The notes under the pieces were generated by a model, which was not told where the DNA came from, made no database searches, and was given only the letters and a program-made list of their open reading frames with translations. Shown piece by piece: positions 54,795-63,135 of a DNA stretch of 64,000 nt; positions within the stretch are counted from its first letter, which is position 1; every line of letters begins with the position of its first letter. The stretch comes from Microbulbifer salipaludis (GTDB taxonomy: Bacteria > Pseudomonadota > Gammaproteobacteria > Pseudomonadales > Cellvibrionaceae), in NCBI RefSeq assembly GCF_017303155.1, contig NZ_JAEKJR010000002.1, positions 744,001-808,000 of the forward strand, read 5' to 3'. Both the position numbers and the translations under genes were made by a program.

Positions 54795-57638
54795 ATGTAC
54801 AACTTTATAAAGATTTCTATTGCGGCGGCGCTATCAGGCGTGTTCTTCTCCGGCTACCTGTTCGCCGAACAGGTCAGTATTCTTACCACGTCAGGAGATC
54901 GCAGCCTGCTGCTGCACGAGCAGACGCAGGATCTTCCGTTTACCCAACCGGACATCGCATCCGGATTCCGAATTGATATAGATCACGATCAAACCTTTCA
55001 GTCAGTGGTCGGTCTTGGCTACGCACTGACCCAGGCCAGCGCAGAGGCCATACTATCGCTCTCCGAGGCAGAGCAGAATTCCGTACTGAATGAGATATTT
55101 CACCCGCAGGCCGGCAATAATGTTTCTATGGTGCGCATCAGTATCGGTGCGTCCGACCTGTCCACGTCGCTGTATACCTATAGTGACGAGACCCGCAGCC
55201 ATCAAAATTTTGTGCCCGACCCGGGCAAAACCTATTACATCGACATGCCCGCCCACAACGTGCGGTTGGGTGCAAACGGTTTCGATGAAGACCCATACAC
55301 CGCACCCAACTCGCCGAGCGGTCCCGACTTTGAGTGGAGGTTCGTTCCCGCAGGAGAAGGCCTCTACTTTATCGACCGCGCTGCCGGTGGCCCAGTGCCA
55401 CGGCTGCGTACCGATGATACTAACATGGCGGATATGCAGGAGACCTCTGCCAATGGCTGGTGGGAGAAGTGGGAGCTGGCACCGGGCGAAGGGCACGGCG
55501 CCTACTTTCTATCGCTGCCATTGAAGGGATTTGGCAACCACGACCGCTTGCAAATCGACGACAACTTGCTGGTGCGCATGGTGGACAATGACCAGTCTGC
55601 CGGTACCTGGGAGTCATTTACCTTTACCGAGGTGGGGAGTGATCGCAGTTTCTCCCTGCAGGGCCCGGATACACAGACACTGCTACCGGTATTAAAGAAA
55701 GTGCTCGCGATTAACCCCGACATAAAAGTTCTCGCCACCCCATGGACCGCGCCCCTGTGGATGAAAACCAATAACCAATGGGTAGGTGGGGAACTGAAGC
55801 CGGAGCACTACGGCGACCTTGCAAACTACTTCGTGCAATATATTCAGGCCATGTCGGCGGAGGGGATTGATATCTGGGGCGTTACGCCACAAAACGAACC
55901 GGAAAATCCCTGGAATGAACCCAGTATGCGGATGAACGCAGAACAGCAGTTCGACCTGGTGGAAAACTATCTTGGCCCGGCGCTGCAACAAGCGGGCCTA
56001 GGCCATGTCAAGCTGCTCGGATTCGACCATAACCTGGACCACCCCGAATTCCCCATCCGCGTCGCGCAAAGCCAGTATATCGATGGCTCCGCGTTCCATC
56101 TTTACGCGGGGGAAATCGATACCATGAGCCAGGTTTTTCAGGCGACGGGCAAGGACGTCTACTTTACCGAACAGTGGACAGGGAAACCGGAAGATGACAC
56201 GCCCGAGGGGTGGGCCGCAGCCTTCGACGGCGACCTGGCGTTTCATATGGAGTCGGTGGTGATGGGCTCCCTGCGAAACCACGCACGCAGCGTACTGGAA
56301 TGGAACCTGGTTACCTCACCGCCCACCACAGCGACCGGTTGCGCCGCATGCCTCGGCGCCATTACCATAGAGAGCAGTGGCGAGCGTGTTACCCGCAATG
56401 TGTCTTACTACATTATTTCCCAGCTTTCTCGCTATCTGCAGCCGGGAGCGCGCCGGGTCGTCTCTACGCCCTATTCAGAAGCGATTCTCAACGTCGCCCT
56501 CAAAAACCCGGACGGCACCCTGGTGGCAATGGTGTACAACAAATCCAACAGCCCGCAACCGGTGTCGGTCTCATGGAGCGAGCACGCCTTCGAGTACACC
56601 ATCCCCTCGCGCACCGCAGTGACCTTTCGCTGGCAGCCTGAAACCCAGGCCGCTGATGAGGACGGCGATACCGTGCCCGACCAGCTCGACCAATGCCCGG
56701 GCACGCCTGCCGGGATAGAGGTTGACAGTTCCGGCTGCCCGATTGCCGGTGATGACGACCTGGACGGTGTGTGGAACGATGTGGACCAGTGCCCTCAGAC
56801 CCCTCTGAACACTCCCGTCGATAGCAACGGCTGCTCGCTGCTAGACGACGACAACGACGGTATACGCAATCCCTTCGACGCCTGTCCTCAGGTGGTGGGG
56901 CCAGCGAGCAACCAGGGCTGCCCGGCCGAAAGCAACTTGCTGCGTATAGAGGCGGAAGATTGGCAGGAGGCCAGTGGCGTACAGGTTGAATCGACCACTG
57001 ATAGTGGCGGCGGCATGAACGTTGGCTGGATCGATGCCGGCGACTGGATGACCTACATCGTCACCCTCCCGCCAAGTAGCACCGGCAACTACGAGGTCCG
57101 CTACCGTGTCGCGTCGGAAAGTAGTGTCGGGAGCCTGAAGCTCGAGCAGCCCGGCGGTGCCGTCGAATACGGCAACCTGAGCTTCAATGCCACCGGCGGC
57201 TGGCAGAACTGGGCCACCGTATCGCACACCGTCAGCTTGCCTGCGAACACCTCAACGCTAGCCATCACAGCCAGCACCGGCGGCTGGAATATCAACTGGT
57301 TCGAGGTGAAGGCGGTCGAGGATTCCGTTTGCGACAGCGATCCGAGTTGTCTCGATGATGACAATGACGGTGTACCGAACTCGATAGATCAGTGTCCGGC
57401 CACCCAGCCCAGCGCCGCTGTAGATAGCACTGGGTGCGCGGTTACCACTAGCAGCCAGTGCGATGGCGTTGTTGCCTATCCGAACTGGTTGCACGCAGAT
57501 TACTTAGAGGGTCCTAATACACATCTTCTGGGGGGGGATCACATGACATATCAAGGAAGTCTGTATCAGGCAAACTGGTACACTAGCAGCATTCCCGGAA
57601 GTGATAACTCTTGGACGCTGGTTGGTAGCTGTCAGTGA
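54795..57638 (+). CDS. Secreted GH30 glucanase with internal insert, TSP3 repeats, CBM6 and CBM5
   Basis: A 947-residue enzyme with signal peptide to about 25. The GH30 barrel runs about 40-600, with acid/base TPQNEPEN (Glu368) and nucleophile YFTEQW (Glu459). It is interrupted at about 136-278 by an extra beta-rich domain (FVPDPGKTYYIDMP through WESFTFTEVG) placed between RISIGASDLSTSLYTYSD and LLPVLKKVLAINPDIKVLATPW, which are adjacent in ordinary GH30. Then come three thrombospondin type 3 repeats (about 619-710), a CBM6 (about 712-845), one more TSP3 and a C-terminal CBM5/12 (about 889-947; ANWYTSSIPGSDNSW). GH30 enzymes of this look attack beta-1,6- or beta-1,3-glucans; CBM5 often binds chitin or cellulose. 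Confidence 0.9.
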   Translation: MYNFIKISIAAALSGVFFSGYLFAEQVSILTTSGDRSLLLHEQTQDLPFTQPDIASGFRIDIDHDQTFQSVVGLGYALTQASAEAILSLSEAEQNSVLNEIFHPQAGNNVSMVRISIGASDLSTSLYTYSDETRSHQNFVPDPGKTYYIDMPAHNVRLGANGFDEDPYTAPNSPSGPDFEWRFVPAGEGLYFIDRAAGGPVPRLRTDDTNMADMQETSANGWWEKWELAPGEGHGAYFLSLPLKGFGNHDRLQIDDNLLVRMVDNDQSAGTWESFTFTEVGSDRSFSLQGPDTQTLLPVLKKVLAINPDIKVLATPWTAPLWMKTNNQWVGGELKPEHYGDLANYFVQYIQAMSAEGIDIWGVTPQNEPENPWNEPSMRMNAEQQFDLVENYLGPALQQAGLGHVKLLGFDHNLDHPEFPIRVAQSQYIDGSAFHLYAGEIDTMSQVFQATGKDVYFTEQWTGKPEDDTPEGWAAAFDGDLAFHMESVVMGSLRNHARSVLEWNLVTSPPTTATGCAACLGAITIESSGERVTRNVSYYIISQLSRYLQPGARRVVSTPYSEAILNVALKNPDGTLVAMVYNKSNSPQPVSVSWSEHAFEYTIPSRTAVTFRWQPETQAADEDGDTVPDQLDQCPGTPAGIEVDSSGCPIAGDDDLDGVWNDVDQCPQTPLNTPVDSNGCSLLDDDNDGIRNPFDACPQVVGPASNQGCPAESNLLRIEAEDWQEASGVQVESTTDSGGGMNVGWIDAGDWMTYIVTLPPSSTGNYEVRYRVASESSVGSLKLEQPGGAVEYGNLSFNATGGWQNWATVSHTVSLPANTSTLAITASTGGWNINWFEVKAVEDSVCDSDPSCLDDDNDGVPNSIDQCPATQPSAAVDSTGCAVTTSSQCDGVVAYPNWLHADYLEGPNTHLLGGDHMTYQGSLYQANWYTSSIPGSDNSWTLVGSCQ

Positions 57639-57734
57639 TAATTGAGAGATAAAGCGATACGAAAGCGGTCCGATGAGAAATCGTGAGTCTATTATTGGTT
57701 GATCGAATTGGCCGTATTTCTGCTCCCCCTGTAG

Positions 57735-57766
57735 AGAAGCCCGCAGAGCATTCTACGGGCTTCTTT
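57735..57766. terminator. Bidirectional terminator between convergent GH30 and GH9 genes
   Basis: AGAAGCCCG and CGGGCTTCT form a 9-bp stem with a 12-nt loop, followed by TTT on the plus strand. Confidence 0.7.
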
Positions 57767-57792
57767 ACTTGGTGACTTGAAAGTGCAGCTAT

Positions 57793-60603
57793 TTACTCGG
57801 TAGTACAGGTAGGCAGGCCAAAGTCGCCGTTGTGGTTGCCCTGGAAGCCCACGACTGCGGATGCGCCCGGTTGCAGCTCGCCATTCCAGGGCGCATTGGA
57901 GATGGTAACCTGGCGGCCGTCTGGTGAAAGGCTATAGTCGCCACTCCAGCCGTTCACCAGTGAGATGGCCGAGGCAAATTGCAGATGAATCTGCCATCCG
58001 TCGGTCTGCTGGTTGCTGCCGTTTTCTACCGTAATATCGTTCAGTACGAAACCGGTATCCCAGACATCCGCTTGTGAGAGAGAGCAGCGGAGCTCTCCTC
58101 CACCCGTGGATGGCCCAGTGACCTCAATGCTTACACTATCCGCAGCACCCAGCTCCTCGCCATCGTCAACCGCAATCAGTTGAATCTGGTGTGTGCCGAG
58201 TCCGGGCCCGGGAATGGTAAGCGCTATAGAGCCACTTGCGCTCTGCTGGAGTGCGCCGTCCAGATACAGATTTACCCCATCGGCATACTGCAGGGTGTAC
58301 TGCACAAGAATATCTTCGCCCAAGGTATGACGGCTGTTGTTGGAAGGGCTGGTGATACTGACGGCGGGGACCGATGGCGACTCCACCTCAATGGAAACGG
58401 TGGCAGGTAGGGATTCTGCACCGGCATCGTCCGTTACCGTATAGGTAAAGCTGTCGCTGCCGAAAAACCCGGCATCCGGCGTGTACAGGAGATCCGCGCC
58501 TGTGCCACTCAGGCTACCGTTGGCCGGGGGGCTGGCGAGCGTATAGTTGGCTATCTCTCCATCCTGGTCGCTGCCGGATAGAGAGACAACGATCTGGGTT
58601 TCAAAACCCGTTTGCAATTGCAGGTCGTCCGCCTGTGGTACACAGTTTACACCGGAGTTGCCACCACAGTCTGCGCCGGGCTCTTGTCCCCAGACGAGTT
58701 CATCACCATCGTAGAGCGCGATCAGTGGTGCCTCTTTGCGATCGCTGCCATAGTTGTCCCAGGACGGGTCATTGGTTGGATCCCAGGGCACACCTGAAGG
58801 TACCCCGATGCGGAATTGGGATTCTTTCTTCGATGCGGACTGGCCTCCGGGGTAAAGATTGATCCCTGCAAAGGATACTTCCACATAGTAAAGATTTTCG
58901 GCCGGATCACCCCATGGATGTGGGCCGGTAAAGTTGCTTCCCTGATTATAAGCGGTGCTGAGTTGCAGATCGTTTGCAGAGTAGCCTGCATTCACCAGTT
59001 CGCTGATGTCGACCCAGTAGCGCATGTGGAGGTTATCGGTTTCCCGTGCGGGCCACGCGCTATGGTTGTGTGGGCGGGCACTGATTTCAGTATGCTGGTT
59101 TCCCGAGGAGTTAAGTTTCGCATCAACAAAAAACTCATTGTCGCGTACTTCTGAGGCTGGGAAATTTTCCTCCGCAATAGGGCTGCCGCCAAAATCCAGC
59201 CAAAGGCGAGCCAGTGCGCCAGTAAACCCTGCGTTGTAGTCAGTGGCCACTTCGTTGAGGATGTAGTCTCCTCGGTCGTTTTCAAAACCATCGTTGGCAT
59301 CGGGACCGCCTACCAGCGCGCCAATGAGGATATGTCGGTTGGATACCGGTTCCGCAAGGCTGTCGTTCCAAGAGCCGTGGGCCGTTCGGTGATGTGGCGA
59401 GATTGGGAATACCGTACCGTAACCAATCTGATAACTCATGCCCATGGGATTGTCACCAAGTAGATACTCCATTTGGTTCACGGCAAAGTCATAGTATGTT
59501 TGGATCCGAGTGTTGCCGGGGTCTCTGGATCTTAGATAGTCGGAATAGATCAGGGCGATAAATGCGGTGTTAGAGGTGTAGCGGGCCGCACCCCACTGGT
59601 CAAGGTGGGCGAGACCGCCCGGAGTATAGCGAACCCGGTTGCCTTCGTAGCCGCTGGTCCAATAATCCAGCCAGCGCTCGGCATCTTGCCGGTATTCTGG
59701 GTTGTCCGTCAAAACGGACATTAGTACGTAGCTTCCATACCCTTTGTCATCCCAGGCGTGGGTCCATTTGTAGGATCGGTTGTTGGATTGTGACTCTGTG
59801 GAAAGATTGCTGTAATAGCTGACGGCTTTGTCCAGGTAAGATTGATCTCCCGTTGCACGGTAAAGCCAGGCAGCCCCCCACACTAGCTCGTCGTTGTAGC
59901 CGCTCCAGGAATTGTAGAAGCTGGTAACATCGGTGATGCAGTCAGAGTATTTTCCGCGAAAATTATCCGCAAAGCTGTAGAGTTCTTTTGCATTTTGCCT
60001 AAGTAGGTCCGCGTATTGGGCATCGCTGCTGTCAAATACCATGGCAATTGCGGCAAGTGCTGCTGCGGTCTCGCCTGCGAGATCCGAGCCGGGGCAGTGC
60101 TCATCAATTTTGTAGGAGGGGCGCGGCATCTGCATAACCTCTGCAGCACCCCACCACGCATGATCTGCTGCTCCTGCGCCTACTTGTCCCCAGAGTTCGT
60201 TAGGTGCGGTGTGGGCTTTCAAAAAATAGTCGGCAACAAAGCGCAGGTTATTTTCTATATGCCGTAGCTGCCCCGTCTGTGCATAGGCTTCTCTATTTTC
60301 GATCACACCCCATGCAAGCATGGTTGCGGTTGCGGCCATGGGGAATCCGAATTTGACATGATCACCAGCATCATACCAGCCACCTTGCAGGTCAACATTG
60401 TTGTCGGCACCGTCCAGCATTCCAGAGTCGCCTCGCCACTCATTTCGGTTCCAGCTGGGGATGGGGCCAGACTGTTGTGCTTCATAGAAGTAAATCGATT
60501 TTTGCAATGCTTCGCCGTAATTGACGGCCAGGACGTTTCCAGAGAGTGTAGCCGTGGCCACAGCGAAGGCTAGGGGCTTTATGCACATTAACATCCGATT
60601 CAT
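57793..60603 (-). CDS. Secreted GH9 cellulase with CBM3, Ig-like domains and CBM2
   Basis: A 936-residue extracellular endoglucanase. Signal peptide to about 26 (NVLA). GH9 (alpha/alpha)6 domain (about 28-470) with catalytic aspartates in GGWYDAGDHVKF (Asp78, Asp81) and acid Glu451 in LNEVATDYNAGF, plus the histidine motif PHHRTAHGSW. A CBM3c-like module follows (about 480-640), the usual partner giving GH9 theme-B processivity. Two Ig/cadherin-like domains (about 665-745 and 748-830) and a C-terminal CBM2 (about 837-936; CTTE end) complete it. AAGGA precedes the ATG. Transcribed opposite to its neighbours, with a palindrome at 60642 upstream. Confidence 0.92.
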   Translation of the reverse strand: MNRMLMCIKPLAFAVATATLSGNVLAVNYGEALQKSIYFYEAQQSGPIPSWNRNEWRGDSGMLDGADNNVDLQGGWYDAGDHVKFGFPMAATATMLAWGVIENREAYAQTGQLRHIENNLRFVADYFLKAHTAPNELWGQVGAGAADHAWWGAAEVMQMPRPSYKIDEHCPGSDLAGETAAALAAIAMVFDSSDAQYADLLRQNAKELYSFADNFRGKYSDCITDVTSFYNSWSGYNDELVWGAAWLYRATGDQSYLDKAVSYYSNLSTESQSNNRSYKWTHAWDDKGYGSYVLMSVLTDNPEYRQDAERWLDYWTSGYEGNRVRYTPGGLAHLDQWGAARYTSNTAFIALIYSDYLRSRDPGNTRIQTYYDFAVNQMEYLLGDNPMGMSYQIGYGTVFPISPHHRTAHGSWNDSLAEPVSNRHILIGALVGGPDANDGFENDRGDYILNEVATDYNAGFTGALARLWLDFGGSPIAEENFPASEVRDNEFFVDAKLNSSGNQHTEISARPHNHSAWPARETDNLHMRYWVDISELVNAGYSANDLQLSTAYNQGSNFTGPHPWGDPAENLYYVEVSFAGINLYPGGQSASKKESQFRIGVPSGVPWDPTNDPSWDNYGSDRKEAPLIALYDGDELVWGQEPGADCGGNSGVNCVPQADDLQLQTGFETQIVVSLSGSDQDGEIANYTLASPPANGSLSGTGADLLYTPDAGFFGSDSFTYTVTDDAGAESLPATVSIEVESPSVPAVSITSPSNNSRHTLGEDILVQYTLQYADGVNLYLDGALQQSASGSIALTIPGPGLGTHQIQLIAVDDGEELGAADSVSIEVTGPSTGGGELRCSLSQADVWDTGFVLNDITVENGSNQQTDGWQIHLQFASAISLVNGWSGDYSLSPDGRQVTISNAPWNGELQPGASAVVGFQGNHNGDFGLPTCTTE

Positions 60604-60641
60604 AGTGATTCCTTATTATTAGTTCCATTGGTTCTACGCAG

Positions 60642-60659
60642 GCGTTAACTAATTAACGC
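60642..60659. promoter_or_regulatory. Palindrome upstream of the GH9 gene
   Basis: GCGTTAA-ctaa-TTAACGC, a perfect 7-bp inverted repeat 39 bp before the GH9 start. Unlike the TTGTTnACAA sites it has GCGTTAA arms, so a different regulator (LacI or TetR type) is possible. Confidence 0.5.
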
Positions 60660-60779
60660 GAAATCGATGTTAGTGGGGAGGCGTGGGAAAAACAGTATTT
60701 GAAAGAGAGAAGGCGTGAATAGTATTTTATGTGTTCGCGGGTGTGAGGTGGCTCAAGAAAATGGATTTTTTTGGTTTTT

Positions 60780-60800
60780 AAAGTTGAATTTTTCAACTTT
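60780..60800 (+). repeat. 9-bp hairpin flanked by T-runs in the GH9-GH31 spacer
   Basis: AAAGTTGAA-ttt-TTCAACTTT, preceded and followed by T tracts. It looks terminator-like but stands between divergent genes, so it may be a leader structure of the GH31 mRNA. The remainder of 60604-60952 holds no gene. Confidence 0.5.
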
Positions 60801-60952
60801 TTTGTAAGATTTTTCTTTATCGTGTTTTTATCCCGTCTCGCCGCAAGTGCCCAAGCTGAGGGGTGTCTGCGTGGCCCTTATGGTCAGTAACCTGATAGCA
60901 TTTGGGAAAATTTTTCACCTGCTTGGTGCTTAAGAGATTCCGTGATAATCCA

Positions 60953-63004
60953 ATGAATAATAAAACTATCGTTCTCTTGCTATCGTTATTTCTCACTAAC
61001 TTCATGGGTCCCGCCTGCGCCATGGCAATGCCTGGAGATAGCGATGGTGATGGTCTGGTGGATGCGGAGGATAATTGCCCGCTTGAAGAAAATGCCGCTC
61101 AAGTGGATATGGATCGCGATGGAAAGGGCGATATCTGTGACATCGATATCGACGGAGATGGTTTTATCAATGAGCATGAAATCATCGCTAACACCGACCC
61201 CAACAATGCGACGTCCAAGCCCGATCTCAACGCGGATGATGACCGAGATGGTATCGTAAACAAGGATGACCGCTGCCCAGCTTCCGCAATTGGTAGGAGC
61301 GTCGATGCTCAGGGCTGTGAAGTCGCTGGGGTTACGGAAATGCTCGATGATTATGGTGATGAACTCAATCTCAATCCGCCGCATACAGAGCCCATGATTC
61401 CCAAGTGGGGCTTTGGGTATATGCAGTCCGGTTGGGGGGAGGGAGACTTTGGCTACGATAACCAGGAAGGCTTCCTGGACCATGCGCGGGCGCTGCGCGG
61501 TATCGAGAACCGCTATGGCAATCATCGTTATCCTGCGGATGTCATGATTCTCGATATGTACTGGACAGGAAAGGAGTGGAGCTGGCCCGGTAACATGACT
61601 TGGGACTTGAACAAGTTTCCGGACCCCAAAGCCTTGATCGACACTCTCCATGCAATGGATTTCAAGCTCATGATGAACTATCACGAGGGCGGGTTTGGAG
61701 AGGCGTGGTTAGCGCAATTGCAGCGGGATCTGGATTACGGGTTGGATATCGTCTGGCTGGATTTCTGGCGCGGCAACTCCGAGTATGAAAAGCAGGTATG
61801 GGAGTTGCTTCGCAAGCATCACGGCGACGACAAGCGCATTATGTTTATGGCCCGGCACTATGCCCGCCCTAATCACCACAACCAGGAGTCTATTCTCGGC
61901 GGCGATTTCATGCGCACGCCCGACGAGGAGCCACTTGAAAAATCCATGCCCATCCACTGGACAGGCGACGTGCTGGGGGATTGGGATGGATTTTCCGAGA
62001 CCATTGAGGCCATTGTGTACAGCGACGATGGTGCGCCGGGCGGCTGGTCTTACCTGCATGCCGATACTCCGGGGCATACCAAGGGGGAAGACCCGGAACT
62101 CGCATTGCGCTGGATGCAATTCTCTGACTTCACTACCTCTACACGTAACCATGGCACCACGGCACGGGATGTCTGGTCCTGGGGTGAAGACATTGAACAG
62201 CTAAGCTTTGACTCGCGGATGCTTCGGTACCGGCTATTGCCTTACATTTATACTTATAGCTGGCATATCTGGGAGGATGCAATACCGCTGACCCGGCCAC
62301 TTAGGCTCGCCTATCCGGGAGAAGCCGATGACAATCCCTATGTGTATATGTTTGGGGAAGAATTACTCGTAGCGCCGGTGTATAAGCCTGCGGCAGCCTT
62401 TCCGAAAGGGCGGATGGATGTCTATCTGCCGAAAGGTGATGGCCTGGAGTGGGTGGATTACTGGACACATGCTGTCTATGAAGGTGGGCAGACGATTCAG
62501 GTCGAGGTTGGGTTGGACATACAGCCTAATATGCCGCTTTTTGTGAAGCGGGGGTCGATTATCCCAATGGGGCCGGAAATATTTCACATAGACCCAGCGG
62601 TACATGCGGACCCCATTACCTTGGATATCTATCCTAAAGATCGCGGCTCTGCGTCATTCACTGTGTATGATGACGACGGTGAATCTCTGGGGTACCAACG
62701 CGGAGAGCAAACCTTTGCTCGGGTCACTGTTAGTTCTCAGGATGAGCATATGAAAATTGTGGTTGGTGCACATCGCGGGGACTATGAAGGCAAGCCTGAG
62801 AGTCATAACTACATTGTAAAGATCAATTTAGTCGACAAGGTATTCACTTCCGTGAAACTGAACAAACAAAAAATTCAGAAAATTATGGATGACAACTCCT
62901 CAATACAGCCTGGCTGGTCTTATGATGAGGAAAAAAATATATTCTGGGTCCGCTTTTCAAGCCATGCGGATCGCAAAAATATTATTCTATTAGAAAGCAG
63001 TTAA
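60953..63004 (+). CDS. Secreted GH31 glycosidase with N-terminal thrombospondin type 3 repeats
   Basis: A 683-residue exported GH31 enzyme. Signal peptide to about 26 (ACAMA), then thrombospondin type 3 calcium repeats (about 29-125; DSDGDGLVDAEDNCP, DRDGKGDICDIDIDGDGF) in place of the usual N-terminal beta-sandwich. The barrel starts at PKWGFGYMQSGWGEGD (about 150), with nucleophile VWLDFWRG (Asp270) and acid/base HWTGDVLGDW (Asp339). LRYRLLPYIYTYSW and LLVAPVY are typical of GH31, and beta-sandwich domains close the protein. Family members cleave alpha-linked glucose or xylose or act as transglycosylases; an alpha-xylosidase or alpha-glucosidase assisting glucan breakdown is plausible. ATG 60953 gives a clean signal peptide. 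Confidence 0.88.
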   Translation: MNNKTIVLLLSLFLTNFMGPACAMAMPGDSDGDGLVDAEDNCPLEENAAQVDMDRDGKGDICDIDIDGDGFINEHEIIANTDPNNATSKPDLNADDDRDGIVNKDDRCPASAIGRSVDAQGCEVAGVTEMLDDYGDELNLNPPHTEPMIPKWGFGYMQSGWGEGDFGYDNQEGFLDHARALRGIENRYGNHRYPADVMILDMYWTGKEWSWPGNMTWDLNKFPDPKALIDTLHAMDFKLMMNYHEGGFGEAWLAQLQRDLDYGLDIVWLDFWRGNSEYEKQVWELLRKHHGDDKRIMFMARHYARPNHHNQESILGGDFMRTPDEEPLEKSMPIHWTGDVLGDWDGFSETIEAIVYSDDGAPGGWSYLHADTPGHTKGEDPELALRWMQFSDFTTSTRNHGTTARDVWSWGEDIEQLSFDSRMLRYRLLPYIYTYSWHIWEDAIPLTRPLRLAYPGEADDNPYVYMFGEELLVAPVYKPAAAFPKGRMDVYLPKGDGLEWVDYWTHAVYEGGQTIQVEVGLDIQPNMPLFVKRGSIIPMGPEIFHIDPAVHADPITLDIYPKDRGSASFTVYDDDGESLGYQRGEQTFARVTVSSQDEHMKIVVGAHRGDYEGKPESHNYIVKINLVDKVFTSVKLNKQKIQKIMDDNSSIQPGWSYDEEKNIFWVRFSSHADRKNIILLESS

Positions 63005-63042
63005 TCGATTTCCAGTTTAAGTCCTTAATGAATATTGGATAG

Positions 63043-63099
63043 CCTTGGATTCGGCTAAGACTGTCACCTATCAACCTTGATAGGCCCCAGCATCCAAGG
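63043..63099. repeat. Nested inverted repeats between convergent genes
   Basis: An outer pair CCTTGGAT (63043-63050)/ATCCAAGG (63092-63099) encloses an inner CCTATCA (63067-63073)/TGATAGG (63078-63084). It could fold as a branched 3' structure for both convergent genes; no T-run. Confidence 0.45.
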
Positions 63100-63135
63100 C
63101 ATTTGACCGTGCTCGGATCACTGAGAGCGGCAACC

